64,000 nucleotides of DNA. It comes from Aristolochia californica (Eukaryota; Streptophyta; Magnoliopsida; Piperales; Aristolochiaceae). Below the pieces are notes generated by a model. That model had not been told where the DNA came from. It made no database searches and was given only the letters and a program-made list of their open reading frames with translations. Positions 1 through 13,305 of the stretch are shown here, piece by piece. Positions within the stretch are counted from its first letter, which is position 1; each line of letters starts with the position of its first letter. Where the stretch lies: assembly GCA_029961685.1 (NCBI GenBank), contig JARWKL010000007.1:17183013-17247012 (forward strand). Reading direction: 5' to 3'. The position numbers were made by a program, and so were the translations under genes.

Positions 1-1268
1 ATAGGTCATTTGAATCTTTAACATGTTTCAAGCACGCATATCCATTTTTAAAACATGTGTGGAAAAAATCTCCTTCATGTAAAATTCCAAGCTATTAGGG
101 TTGGACGAATGGAATTTCCCAAACTGGGATAACAAAAATTTTGTGTTCATTTGTGGTGTGTGAATGAATATTTTTATTTACATTAGTTATTGTTTTAAAT
201 TTATTTCCACACATCAACTTTAAAATTTTTATTTTTTTGTGATCTACTTGCCTTTTCAGTTTACGGGATGATGGGAGAGCGAAAACTCAAAGTTCTAATT
301 TAAGAAAAAAGTGTACATCTAAAATGGAAATGCACAATGCACAAATGTAGAGAGAGATAATTCCAAAGAGTGTCTGTAATTTTTAGGGATTGTAAGCACT
401 TTTTCGTTTTTATATATTAGGTTTTGCAATCGTCGGGAAAAGGGGGAGGCGGGAGATTTTTAACTGAGTGTTGACTTCCAATCCACAAGTCATTTCTTAA
501 AAAAATATAGCCAGTTACTCATGACAAATCACTTTACAATCATCTATGATTGTTAGGTCAACTTTTTGAAAATGGGCAAAATAATGGCTTGTTTGACTCG
601 GGCAAATATCCCACCGCACGTTCACTTGAGAATTTAATGATCATTTGTACTCTCTTTAAAGCTTTGGATCCATAGGTCATTTGAATCTTTTACATGTTTC
701 AAGCATGTATATCAATTTTTAAAGCATGTGTAGAAAAAATCTCCTTGATGTAAAATCCGAGCTATTCGGGCTGGACTAATGGAATTTCCTAAACTTGGAT
801 AACAAAACTTTTGTGTTCATTTGTGGTGTGAGAATAAATATTTTTTATTTACATTATTTATTGTTTGAAATTTTTTCCACACATCAAATATAAAATTTTT
901 ATTTTGTTGTGATCTATTTGCCTTTTCTGTTTATGGGAAGAAGGGAGAGCGAAAACTCGAAGTTCCGATTTAAGAAAAAAATGTACATCTAAAATGGAAA
1001 TGCACAATGCACAAATGTATAGAAAGATAATTCCAAAGAGTGTCTTTAATTTTTAGGGATCGTAAGCACTTTTTCATTTTTATATCTAAGGTTTTGCAAT
1101 CGTCGGGAAAAGGGGGAGGCGGGCCATTTTTAATTGAGTGGTGACTTCCAATCCATAAGTCATTTCTTAGGGTAATATAGCCCGTTATGCATGTCAAATC
1201 ACTTTACAACCATCTATGATTGTTAGGTCAACTTTTTGAAAATGGGCAAAATAAAGGCTTGTTTGACT

Positions 1269-1294
1269 CGGGGAAATATCCCGGGGAAATATCC
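1269..1294. repeat. 13-bp local tandem duplication within a monomer
   Basis: The 13-mer cggggaaatatcc is present twice, at 1269-1281 and 1282-1294, where other monomers have one copy. It accounts for the 685-bp length of this monomer. It looks like a private slippage event. Confidence 0.9.
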
Positions 1295-3924
1295 CACCGC
1301 ACGTTCACTTGAGAATTTAATGAGCGTTTTTTATTCTCTTTAAAAGCTTTGGATCCATAGGTCATTTGAATCTTTAACATGTTTCTAGCATGGAAATCCA
1401 TTTTTAAAACATGTGTAGAAAAAATCTCCTTCATGTAAAATTCCAAGATACTAGTGTTGGACTAGTGGAATTTCCAAAACTTGGATAACAAAAATTTTTT
1501 GTTCATTTTTTGTGTGTGAATATATTTTCTTTATTTACTTTTTTATTGTTTTAAATTTTTTTTGTACATCAACTATAAAATTTTCATTTTGTTGTGATCT
1601 ATTTGCCTTTTTTGTTTACGAAATGAAGGGAGAGCGAAAAACTCGAAGTTTTGATTTACGAAAAATGTGTACATCTAAAACGGAAATGCACAATGCACAA
1701 ATGTAGAGATAAATAATTCCCAAAAGTGTGTGTAATTTTTAGGGATTGTAAGCACTTTTTCGTTTTTATATCCCAGATTTTGCAATCGTCGGGAAAAGGA
1801 TGAGGCTGGGGATTTTTACATGAGTGTTGACTCCCAATCAAAAAGTCATTTCTTGCAAAAAATATAGCCCGTTACGCATGATAAATCACTTTACAATCAT
1901 CTATGATTATTATGTCAGTTTTTTGCAAATGGCCAAAATAATGGCATGTTTGACTCAGGAAAATATCCCATCGCAAGTTCACTTGAGAATTTAATGAGGG
2001 CTTGTTATTCTTTTTAAAAGCTTTGAATCCATAGCTCATTTGCATCTTTAACATGTTTCAAACACGTGTATCCATTTTTAAAACATGTGTCAAAGAAATC
2101 TCTTTCTTGTAAAATTCCAAGCTATTAGGGATAAACTAGTGGAATTTCACAAACTTGGATAACAAAACTTTTGTGTTCATTTGTGTTATGTGAATAAATT
2201 TTTTTTATTTACATTTTTTATTGTTTTAAATTTTTTCCATACATCAACTATAAAATTTTTGTTTTGTTGTGAGCTTTTGGCTTTTTTTGTTTTCGAGATG
2301 AAGGGAGAGCGAAAACTCAAAGTTTTGATTTAAGAAAAAAGTGTACATCTAAAATGGAAAAGCACAATGCACAAATGTAGAGAGAGATAATTCTGATGAG
2401 TGTCTATAATTTTTAGGGATCATAAGCACTTTTCTTTTTTATATATAATGTTTTGCAATCGTCGGGAAAAGGGGTAGGCGAGCGATTTTTAACTGAGTGT
2501 TGACTTCCAATCCATAAGTCATTTCTTAAAAAAATATAGCCCGTTACGCATGACAAATCACTTTACAATCATCTATGATTGTTAGGTCAACTTTTTGAAA
2601 ATGGGCAAAATAATGGCTTGTTTGATTCGGGCAAAAATCCCACTGCACATTCACTTGAGAATTTAATGAGGTTTGTTACTCACTTTAAAAGGTTTGGATC
2701 CATTGGTCATTTGAATCTTTAACATGTTTCAAGCATGCATATCCATTTTTAAAACATGTGTAGAAATAATCTCCTTCATGTAAAATTCCAAGCTTTTAGG
2801 CCTGGACTAATGGAATTTCCCAAACTGGGATAACAAAACTTTTGTGTTCATTTTTGGTGTGTGAATAAATATTTTTTATTTACATTAGTTATTTTTTTAA
2901 ATTTTTTCCACACATCAATTATAAAATTTTTATTTTGTTGTTATCTATTTCCCTTTTCTGCTTACGGGATGAAGGGAGAGCGAAAACTCAAAGTTCTGAT
3001 TTAAGAAAAAAGTGTACATCTAAAATGGAAATACACAATTCACAAATGTAGAGAGAGATAATTCCAAAGAGTTTTTGTAATTTTTAGGGATTGTAAGCAC
3101 TTTTTCGTTTTTATATATAAGGTTTTGCAATCGTCGGGAAAAGGGGGAGGCCGGCGAATTTTAACTGAGTGTTGACTTCCAATCCATAAGTCATTTCTTA
3201 CAAAAATATAGCCCGTTACGCATGACAAATCACTTTACAATCACCTATGATTGTTAGGTCAACTTTTTGAAAATGGACAAAATAATGGCTTGTTTGACTT
3301 GGGCAAATATCCCACCGCACGTTCACTTGAGAATTTAATGAGCGTTTATTACTCTCTTTAAAACCTTTGGATCCATTGGTCATTTGAATCTTTAACATGT
3401 TTCAAGCATGCATATCCATTTTTGAAACAAGTGTAGAAAAAATTTCCTTCATGTAAAATTCCAATCTATTAGGGCTGGACTAATGGAATTTCCCAAACTT
3501 GGATAAAAAAACTTTTGTGTTCATTTGTGGTATGTGAATAAATATTTTTTTATCTACATTAGTTATTGTTTTAAATTTTTACCACACATCAACTATAAAA
3601 TTTTTATTTTGTTGTGATCTATTTGCCTTTTCTGTTTACGGGATGAAGGGAGAGCGAAAACTCAAAGTTCTGATTTAAGAAATAAGTGTACATCTAAAAT
3701 GGAAATGCACAATGCACAAATGTAGTGAGAGATAATTCCAAAGAGTTTCTGTAATTTTTAGGGATCGTAAGCACTTTTTCGTTTTTATATCTAAGGTTTT
3801 ACAATCATCGGGAAAAGGGGAGGCAGACGAATTTTAACTGAGTGTTGACTTCCAATCCATAAGTAATTTCTTACAAAAATATAGCGTGTTACGCATGACA
3901 AATCACTTTACAATCATCTATGTT

Positions 3925-3980
3925 TGTTAGGTCATCTTTCTGAAAATGGGCGTTTGTTAGGTCAACTTTTTGTTAGGTCA
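3925..3980. other. Scrambled monomer segment with three copies of tgttaggtca
   Basis: The 10-mer tgttaggtca occurs at 3925-3934, 3955-3964 and 3971-3980, whereas a normal monomer has one copy followed by aaaatgggcaaaataatggc. Sequence up to the ttcacttgag block is missing, and the monomer is about 12 bp short. The pattern looks like repeated template switching at one short homology. Confidence 0.85.
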
Positions 3981-5364
3981 CTTCACTTGAGAATTTAATG
4001 AGCGTTTGTTATTCTCTTTAAAAGATTTGAATCCATAGGTCATTTGAATCTTTAACATGTTTCTAGCATGCAAATCCATTTTTTAAACATGTGTAGAAAA
4101 AATCTCCTTCATGTAAAATTCCAAGATATTAGTGTTGGACTAGTGGAATTTCCAAAACTTGGATAACAAAACTTTTGTGTTCATTTGTTCTGTGTGAATA
4201 AATTTCTTTATTTAATTTTTTATTATTTTAAAATTTTTTCGTACATCAACTATAAAATTTTCATTTTGTTCTGATCTATTTGCCTTTTTTGTTTATAGGA
4301 TGAAGGGACAGCCAAAAACTCGAAGTTTTGATTTAAGAAAAATGTGTACATTTAAAACGGAAGTGCACAATGCACAAATGTAGAGAGAAATAATTCCAAA
4401 GAGTGTCTGTAATTTTTAGGCATTGTAAGCACTTTTTTATTGTTATATCTCAGATTTTGCAATCGTCGGGAAGAGGGGGAGGCGGGGAATTTTTAACTGA
4501 GTGTTGACTCCCAATCCAAAAGTCGTTTCTTGCAAAAAATATAGCCTGTTATGCATGATAAATCACTTTACAATCATCTATGATTATTATGTCAACTTTT
4601 TGCAAATGGACAAAATAATGGCATGTTTGACTCGGGAAAATATCCCACCGCAAGTTCACCTGAGAATTTAATGAGGGTTTGTTATTCTTTTTAAAAGCTT
4701 TGCATCCATAGCTCATTTGCATCTTTAACATGTTTGAAACATGCATATCCATTTTTAAAACATGTGTCGAAGAAATCTCTTTCTTGTAAAATTCCAAGCT
4801 ATTAGGGTTAAACTAGTGGGATTTCACAAACTTGGATAACAAAAATTTTGTGTTCATTTGTGTAGTGAGAATAAATTTTATTTATTTATATTTGCTATTG
4901 TTTTAAATTTTTTCCATACATCAACTATAAATTTTTTGTTTTGAAGTGAGCTTTTTGCCTTTTTTGTTTTCGGGATGAAGGGAGAGCGAAAACTGAATGT
5001 TTTGATATAAGAAAAAAGTGTACATCTAAAATGGAAAAACACAATGCACAAATGTAGAGAGAGATAATTCTGAAGAGTGTCTGTAATTTTTAGGGATTGT
5101 AAGCTCTTTTTATTTTTATATCTCAGGTTTTGCAATCGTTGGGAAATATGGGTGGCGGAGGCTTTTTAACTGAGTGTTGAATTGCTATCCATAAGTCATT
5201 TCATACAAAAATATAGCCCGTTACGCATGATAAATCAATTTACAATCATCTATGATTGTTCGGTCAATTTTTGAAAATGGGCCAAAATAATGACTTGTTA
5301 GATTCGGGTAAATATCCCACCGCACGTTCACTTGAGAATTTAATGTGAGTTTCTTACTCTCTTT

Positions 5365-5379
5365 AAAAGCTTTGGATCC
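5365..5379. other. Adjacent HindIII and BamHI sites recurring once per monomer
   Basis: This representative copy has AAGCTT at 5367-5372 and GGATCC at 5374-5379, inside aaagctttggatcc. The block, or a one-base variant of it, recurs in most B and C monomers in both arms. A-type monomers keep HindIII but read ggatgc in place of BamHI. Digestion with HindIII should therefore give a ~672-bp ladder, and BamHI a ladder enriched for one- and two-monomer steps where A units intervene. Confidence 0.85.
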
Positions 5380-5460
5380 ATAGGTCATTTGAATCTTTAA
5401 CATGTTTCAAGCATGCATATCCATTTTTAAAACATGAGTAGAAAAAATCTCCTTCACGTA

Positions 5461-5496
5461 AAATTCCAAGCTATTAGGGCTGGACTAATGGAATTT
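5461..5496. repeat. Inverted repeat (8-bp arms) able to form a hairpin, present in most monomers
   Basis: AAATTCCA at 5461-5468 is the exact reverse complement of TGGAATTT at 5489-5496. Inside it, ttag and ctaa extend the pairing after a 5-base bulge, leaving a loop of about seven bases (gggctgga region). The arrangement is kept with few changes in most monomers of both arms. The ccctaa half of this loop is also where the right arm begins at the inversion junction. Confidence 0.8.
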
Positions 5497-5640
5497 CCCA
5501 AAGTTGGATAACAAAACTTTTGTGTTCATTTGTGGTGTGTGAATAAATATGTTTTATTTACATTAGTTATTGTTTTAAATTTTTTCCACACATCAACTAT
5601 AAAATTTTTATTTTGTTGTGATCTATTTGCCTTTTCTGTT

Positions 5641-5680
5641 TACGGGATGAAGTGAAAGCGTAGATCTAAAATGGAAATGG
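5641..5680. other. ~31-bp internal deletion in a monomer
   Basis: The sequence passes from gatgaagtgaaagcg directly to tagatctaaaatgg. Other monomers carry the aaaactcaaagttctgattt block between these. This accounts for the 641-bp monomer starting at 5380. Confidence 0.85.
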
Positions 5681-8059
5681 AAAATGCCAAAATGTAGAGA
5701 GAGATAATTCTAAAGAATGTCTGTAAATTTTAAGGATCGTAAGCACTTTTTCGTTTTTATATATAAGGTTTTGCAATCATCGGGAAAAGGGGGAAACGGG
5801 TGTTTTTTAATTGAGTGTTGACTTCCAATCCATAAGTCATTTCTTACAAAAATATAGCCCGTTACGCATGGCAAATCACTTTAGGATCATCTATAATTGT
5901 TAGGTAAACTTTTTGAAAGTGGGCAAAATAATGGCTTGTTTGTCTCGGGCAAATATCCCACTGCACGTTCACTTGCAAATTTAATGAGCGTTCTGTACTC
6001 TCTTTAAAAGCTTTGGATCCATAGGTCATTTGAGTCTTTAACATGTTTCAAGCATGCATATCCATTTATAAAACATGTGTAGAAAAAATCTCTTTCATGT
6101 AAAATTCCAAGTTATTAGGGCTGGACTAATGGAATTTCCAAAACTTGGATAACAAAACTTTTGTGTTCATTTGTGGTGTGTGAATAAATATTTTTTATTT
6201 ACATTAGTTATTGTTTTAAATTTTTTCCACACATCATCTACAAAATTTTTATTTTGTTGTGATATATTTGCCTTTTCTTTTTACGGGATGAAGGGAGAGT
6301 GAAAACTCAAAGTTTTGATTTAAAAAAAAAGTGTACATCTAAAATGGAAATGCACAATTCACAAATGTAGAGAGAGATAATTCCAAAGAGTGTCTGTAAT
6401 TTTTAAGGATCGTAAGCACTTTTTCGTTTTTATATATAAGGTTTTGCAATCGTCGGGAAAAGAGGGAGGCGGGCGAATTTTAACTGAGTGTTGACTTCCA
6501 ATCCATAAGTCAATTCTTACAAAAATATAGCCCATTACGCATGACAAATGACTTTACAATCATCTATGATTGTTAGGTAAACTTTTTGAAAATGGGCAAA
6601 ATAAGGGCTTGTTTGACTCGGGCAAATATCCCACCGCACGTTCACTTGAGAATTTACTGAGCGTTTGTTACTCTCTTTAAAAGCTTTGGATCTGTAGGTC
6701 ATTTGAATCTTTAACATGTTTGAAGCATGCATATCCATTTTTAAAACATGTGTAGAAAAAATCTTCTTCATGTAAAATTCCAAGCTATTAGGGCTGAACT
6801 AATGGAATTTCCCAAACTTGGATAACAAAACTTTTGTGTTCATTTGTTGTGTGCGAATAAATATTTTTTATTTACATTAGTTATTGTTTTAAATTTTTTC
6901 CACACATAAACTACAAAATTTTTATTTTGTTGTGATCTATTTGTCTTTTCTTTTCGGGATGAAGGGAGAGCGAAAACTCAAAGTTTTGATTTAATAAAAA
7001 AGTGTACATCTAAAATGGAAATGCACAATGCACAAATGTAGATAGAGATAATTCCAAAGAGTGTTAGTAATTTTCATGGATCGTAAGCACTTTTTCATTT
7101 TTATATCCAAGGTTTTGCAATCCTCGGGAAAAGAGGGAGGCGGACGATTTTTAACTGAGTGTTGACTTCCATTCCATAAGTCATTTCTTAAAAAAATATA
7201 GCCCGTTACTCATGACAAATCACTTTACAATCATCTATGATTGTTAGGTCAACTTTTTGAAAATGGGCAAAATAATGGCTTGTTTGACTCGGGTAAAAAT
7301 CCCACCGCACGTTCACTTGAGAATTTAATGAGCGTTTGTTACTCTCGTTAAAAGCTTTGGATCCGTAGGTCATTTTTATCTTCAACATGTTTCAAGCATG
7401 CATATCCATTTTTAAAACATGTGTAGAAAAAATCTTCTTCATGTAAAATTCCAAGCAATTAGGGTTGGACTAATGGAATTTCCCAAACTTGGATAACAAA
7501 ACTTTTGTGTTCATTTGTGGTGTGTGAATAAATATTTTTTATTTACATTAGTTATTGTTCTAAATTTTTTCCACAAATCAACTACAAAATTTTTATTTTG
7601 TTGTGATCTTTTTGTCTTTTCTATTTAGAGGATGAAGGGAGAGCGAAAACTCAAAGTTCTGATTTAAGAAAAAATTGTACATCAAAAATGGAAATGCACA
7701 AAGCACAAATGTAGAGAGAGATAATTCCAAAGAGTGTCTGTAATTTTTAGGGATCGTAAGCACTTTTTTCGTTTTTATATCTAAGGTTTTGCAATCGTCG
7801 GGAAAAAACGGAGGCAGGTGATTTTTAACTAAGTGTTGACTTCCATTCCATAAGTCATTTCTTAAAAAAATATTGCCCGTTACACAAGACAAATCACTTT
7901 ACAATCATCTAAGATTGTTTGGTCAACTTTTTGAAAATTGGCAAAATAATGGCTTGTTTGACTCGGTCAAAAATCCGACTGCGCTTTCACTGGAGAATTT
8001 AATGAGCGTTTGTTACTCTCTTTAAAAGCTTTGAATCCATTGGCCATTTGAATCTTTAA

Positions 8060-8080
8060 CATGTTTCAAGCTATTAGGGT
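8060..8080. other. ~58-bp microhomology deletion (caagc)
   Basis: At 8067-8071 the caagc of catgtttcaagcatgc is joined to the caagc of attccaagctattag, removing everything between. The monomer is 614 bp instead of 672. The 5-bp shared sequence at the joint points to slippage or microhomology-mediated joining. Confidence 0.9.
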
Positions 8081-10617
8081 TGGACTAATGGAATTTCCCA
8101 AACTGGTATAACAAAACTATTGTGTTCATTTTTGGTGTGTGAATAAATATTTTTTATTTACATTAGTTATTGTTATAAATTTTTTCCACACATCAATTAT
8201 AAAATTTTTATTTTGTTATTATCTATTTCCCTTTTCTGTTTACGGGATGAAGGGAGAGTGAAAACTCAAAGTTCTGATTAAAGAAAAAAGTGTACATCTA
8301 AAATGGAAATGCACAATTCACAAATGTAGAGAGAGATAATTCCAAAGAGTGTCTGTAATTTTTAAGGATCGTAAGCACTTTTTCATTTTTATATATAAGG
8401 TTTTGCAATCGTCGGGAAAAGGGAGAGGCGGGCGAATTTTAACTGAGTGTTGACTTCCAATCCATAAGTCATGTCTTACAAAAATAAAGCCCGTTACGCG
8501 TGACAAATCACTTTACAATCACCTATGATTGTTAGGTCAAATTTTTGAAAATAGGCAAAGTAATGGCTTGTTTGACTCTGGCAAATATCCCACCGCACGT
8601 TCACTTGAGAATTTAATGAGCGTTTGTTACTCTCTTTAAAAGCTTTGGATCCGTAGGTCATTTGAATCTTTAACATGTTTCAAGCATGCATATCCATTTT
8701 TAAAACATGTGTAGAAAAAATCTTCTTCATGCAAAATTCCAAGCAATTAGGGCTGGACTAATGGAATTTCCCAAACATGGATAACAAAACTTTTGTGTTC
8801 ATTTGTGCTGTGTGAATAAATATTTTTTATTTACATTAGTTATTGTTTTAAATTTTTTCCACACATCAATTATAAAATTTTTATTTTGTTGTGATCTATT
8901 TGTCTTTTCTGTTTACGGGATGAAGGGAGAGTGAAAACTCAAAGTTCAGATTTAAGAAAAAATTATACATCTAAAATGGAAATGCACAATGCACAAATGT
9001 AGAGAGAGATAATTCCTAAGAGTGTCTGTAATTTTTAGGGATTGTAAGCACTTTTTCGTTCTTATATATAAGGTTTTGCAATCGTCGGGAAAAGAGGGAG
9101 GCGAGCGATTTTTAACTGAGTGTTGACTTCCATTCCATAAGTCATTTCTTAAAAAAATATAGCCTGTTACGCATGACAAATCAATTTACAATCACCTATG
9201 ATTGTTAGGTCAACTTTTTGAAAAAGGGCAAAATAATGGCATGTTTGACTCGGGCAAATATCCCACCGCATGTTCACTTGAGAATTTAATGAGCGTTTGT
9301 TATTCTCTTTAAAACCTTTGGAACCATAGGGCATTTGAATCTTTAACATGTTTCTAGCATGGATATCCATTTTTAAAACATGTGTGGAAAAAATCTCCTT
9401 CATCTAAAATTCGAAGCTATTAGGGTTGGACTAATGGAATTTCCCAAACTTGGATAACAAAACTTTTGTGTTCATTTGTCGTGTGTGAATAAATATTTTT
9501 TATCTACATTAGTTATTGCTTTAAATTTCTTCCACACAATCAACTATAAAATTTTTGTTTTGTTGTGATCTATTTGCCTTTTTTGTTTACGGGATGAAGG
9601 GAGAGCGAAAAGTCAAAGTTCTTATTTAAGAAAAAAATGTACATCTAAAATGGAAATGCACAATGCACAAATGTAGAGAGAGATAATTTCAAAGAGTGTC
9701 TGTAATTTTTAGGGATCGTAAGCAATTTTTCATTTTATATCTAAGGTTTTACTATTGTCGGGAAAAGGGGAGGCGGCCCATTTTTAACTGAGTGTTGACT
9801 TCCAATCCATAAGTCATTTCTTACAAAAATATAGCCTGTTACGCATGACAAATCACTTTACAATCATCTATGATTGTTAGGTCAACTTTTTGAAAATGGG
9901 CAAAATGAAGGCTTGTTTGACTCGGGCAAATATCCCACCGCACGTTCACTTGAGAATTTAATGAGCGTTAGTTATTCTCTTTAAAATATTTGAATCCATA
10001 GGTCATTTGAATCTTTAACATGTTTCTAGCATGCAAATCAATTTTTAAAACATGTGTAGAAAAAATGTCCTTCATGTAAAATTCCAATATATTAGTGTTA
10101 GACTAGTGGAATTTCCCAAAATTTGATAACAAAACTTTTGTGTTCATTTGTTGTGTGTGAATAAATTTTTTTTATTTACTTTTTTATTTATTTTAAATTT
10201 TTTTCGTACATCAGCTATAAAATTTTCATTTTGTTGTGATCTATTTGGCTTTTTTGTTTACAGGATGAAGGGACTGCGAAAAACTCAAAGTTTTGATTTA
10301 AGAAAAATGTATACATCTAAAACGGAAATGTACAATGCACAAATGTAGACAGAAATAATTCCAAAGAGTGTCTGTAATTTTTAGGCATTGTAAGCACTTT
10401 TTCGTTTTTATATCTTAGATTATGCAATCGTCAGGAAAAGAGGGAGGCGGGGAATTTCTAACTAAGTGTTGACTCCCAATACAAAATTCGTTTCTTGCAA
10501 AAAATATAGCCCGTTATGCATGATAAAACACTTTACAATCATCTATGATTATTATGTCAACTTTTTACAAATGGGCAAAATAATGGCATGTTTGACTCGG
10601 GAAAATATCCCACCGCA

Positions 10618-11961
10618 AGTTCACTTGAGAATTTAATGATGGTTTGATATTCTTTTTAAAATCTTTGCATCCATAGCTCATTTGTATCTTTAACATGTTT
10701 CAAACATGCATATCCATTTTTAAAACATGTGTCGAAGAAATCTCTTTCTTGTAAAATTCCAAGCTATTAGGGTTAAACTAGTGGAATTTCACAAACTTGG
10801 ATAGCAAAACTTTTGTGTTCATTTGTGTTGTGAGAATAAATTTTCTTTATTTACATTTGTTATTGTTTTAAATTTTTTCCATACATCAACTATAAAATTT
10901 TTGTTTTGAAGTGAGCTTTTTGCCTTTTTTGTTTTCAGGATGAAAGGAGAGCGAAAACTCAAAGTTTTGATTTAAGAAAAAGTGTACATCTAAAATGGAA
11001 AAACACAATGCACAAATGTGGAGAGAGATAATACTGAACAGTGTCTGTAATTTTTAGGGATTGTAAGCTCTTTTTATTTTTATATTTCAGGTTTTGCAAT
11101 CGTCGGGAAAAATGGGTGGCGGAGGATTTTTAACTGAGTGTTGAATTGCAATCCATAAGTCATTTCATACAAAAATATAGCCTGTTACGCATGATAAATC
11201 AATTTACAATCATCTCTGATTGTTAGGTCAAATTTTTTAAAATGGGCAAAATAATGACTTGTTAGATTTGGGTTAATATCCCACCGCACGTTCACTTGAG
11301 AATTTAATGAGAGTTTGTTACTCTCTTTAAAAGCTTTGGATCCATAGGTCATTTGAATCTTTAACATGTTTCAAGCATGCATATCCATTTTTAAAAAATG
11401 AGTAGAAAAAATCTCCTTCATGTAAAATTCCAAGCTATTAGGGCTGGACTAATGGAATTTCCCAAACTTGGATAACAAAACTTTTGTGTTCATTTGTGGT
11501 GTGTGAATAAATATTTTTTATTTATATTAAATATTGTTTTAAATTTTTTCCACACATCAACTATAAAATTTTTATTTTGTTGTGATCTATTTGCTTTTTC
11601 TGTTTACGGGATGAAGGGAAAGCGAAAACTCAAAGTTCTGATCTAAGAAAAAAGTGTACATCTAAAATGGAAATGCACAATGCCCAAATGTAGAGAGAGA
11701 TAATTCCTAAGAGTGTCTATAAATTTTAGGGATCGTAAGAACTTTTTCGTTTTTATATATAAGGTTTTGCAATCGTTGGGAAAAGGGGGAAGTGGGCGAT
11801 TTTTAACTGAGTGTTGACTTCCAATCCATAAGTCATTTCGTACAAAAATAAAGCCCATTACGCATGACAAATCACTCTACAATCATCTATGATTTTTAGG
11901 TCAACTTTTTGAAAATGGGAAAAATAATGGCCTGTTTGACTCGGGCAAATATCCCACCGCA
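10618..11961 (-). repeat. First copy of a recent 1,344-bp tandem duplication (A+C dimer)
   Basis: This two-monomer segment is repeated immediately at 11962-13305. Reading the two side by side, I find only about ten single-base differences (for example gtgagaa against gtgacaa, and ttttcagg against ttttcggg) and no net length change. The offset of 1,344 bp is exactly two monomers, so the duplication kept the repeat register. Confidence 0.9.
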
Positions 11962-13305
11962 CGTTCACTTGAGAATTTAATGATGGTTTGATATTCTTTT
12001 TAAAATCTTTGCATCCATAGCTCATTTGTATCTTTAACATGTTTCAAACATGCATATCCATTTTTAAAACATGTGTCGAAGAAATCTCTTTCTTGTAAAA
12101 TTCCAAGCTATTAGGGTTAAACTAGTGGAATTTCACAAACTTGGATAGCAAAACTTTTGTGTTCATTTGTGTTGTGACAATAAATTTTCTTTATTTACAT
12201 TTGTTATTGTTTTAAATTTTTTCCATACATCAACTATAAAATTTTTGTTTTGAAGTGAGCTTTTTGCCTTTTTTGTTTTCGGGATGAAAGGAGAGCGAAA
12301 ACTCAAAGTTTTGATTTAAGAAAAAGTGTACATCCAAAATGGAAAAAAACAATGCACAAATGTGGAGAGAGATAATACTGAAGAGCGTCTGTAATTTTTA
12401 GGGATTGTAAGCTCTTTTTATTTTTATATTTCAGATTTTGCAATCGTCGGGAAAAGTGGGTGGCGGAGGATTTTTAACTGAGTGTTGAATTGCAATCCAT
12501 AAGTCATTTCATACAAAAATATAGCCCGTTACGCATGATAAATCAATTTACAATCATCTCTGATTGTTAGGTCAAATTTTTTAAAATGGGCAAAATAATG
12601 ACTTGTTAGATTTGGGTTAATATCCCACCGCACGTTCACTTGAGAATTTAATGAGAGTTTGTTACTCTCTTTAAAAGCTTTGGATCCATAGGTCATTTGA
12701 ATCTTTAACATGTTTCAAGCATGCATATCCATTTTTAAAAAATGAGTAGAAAAAATCTCCTTCATGTAAAATTCCAAGCTATTAGGGCTGGACTAATGGA
12801 ATTTCCCAAACTTGGATAACAAAACTTTTGTGTTCATTTGTGGTGTGTGAATAAATATTTTTTATTTATATTAAATATTGTTTTAAATTTTTTCCACACA
12901 TCAACTATAAAATTTTTATTTTGTTGTGATCTATTTGCTTTTTCTGTTTACGGGATGAAGGGAAAGCGAAAACTCAAAGTTCTGATCTAAGAAAAAAGTG
13001 TACATCTAAAATGGAAATGCACAATGCCCAAATGTAGAGAGAGATAATTCCTAAGAGTGTCTATAAATTTTAGGGATCGTAAGAACTTTTTCGTTTTTAT
13101 ATATAAGGTTTTGCAATCGTTGGGAAAAGGGGGAAGTGGGCGATTTTTAACTGAGTGTTGACTTCCAATCCATAAGTCATTTCGTACAAAAATAAAGCCC
13201 ATTACGCATGACAAATCACTCTACAATCATCTATGATTTTTAGGTCAACTTTTTGAAAATGGGAAAAATAATGGCTTGTTTGACTCGGGCAAATATCCCA
13301 CCGCA
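11962..13305 (-). repeat. Second copy of the 1,344-bp tandem duplication
   Basis: It matches 10618-11961 at a constant offset of 1,344. The boundary lies in the block cgttcacttgagaattt, shared by all monomers (11961-11987). The monomer spanning it is a chimera: B-type on the left (tttttaggtcaactttttg, cgggcaaatatc) and A-type on the right (gatggtttgatattc, atagctcatt). That is the expected product of an unequal crossover between an A and a B monomer. Confidence 0.9.

Larger units (their letters stand above)
1..5379 (-). repeat. Mixed B/A/C monomers, no regular higher-order unit
   Basis: The core regions preceding successive anchors read B, B, A, B, B, a scrambled copy, A, then C. A-type cores (anchors 2031 and 4708) are recognised by atagctcatt, by gattattatgtc and by catgtttgactcgg. 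B-type cores carry gacaaatcac and cttgtttgactcggg. The C-type core before 5380 carries gacttgttagattcggg. The order does not repeat at a fixed multiple, so this stretch looks like old, shuffled array. There is no gene content. Confidence 0.8.
5380..9998 (-). repeat. Run of seven consecutive B-type monomers
   Basis: All seven cores between these anchors carry B-type markers (gacaaatcac, gtcaac or gtaaac before ttttga, and cttgtttg), and no A-type core intervenes. Two copies are internally deleted: 5380-6020 lacks about 31 bp and 8039-8652 lacks about 58 bp. Similarity between neighbours looks monomeric rather than higher-order, unlike the rest of the window. The family is the same as in the HOR blocks. 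Confidence 0.75.

Noticed and set aside
5367..5379. HindIII-BamHI pair taken as a cloning artefact.
   Set aside because: The pair recurs once per monomer with natural variants in both arms, so it belongs to the repeat itself.
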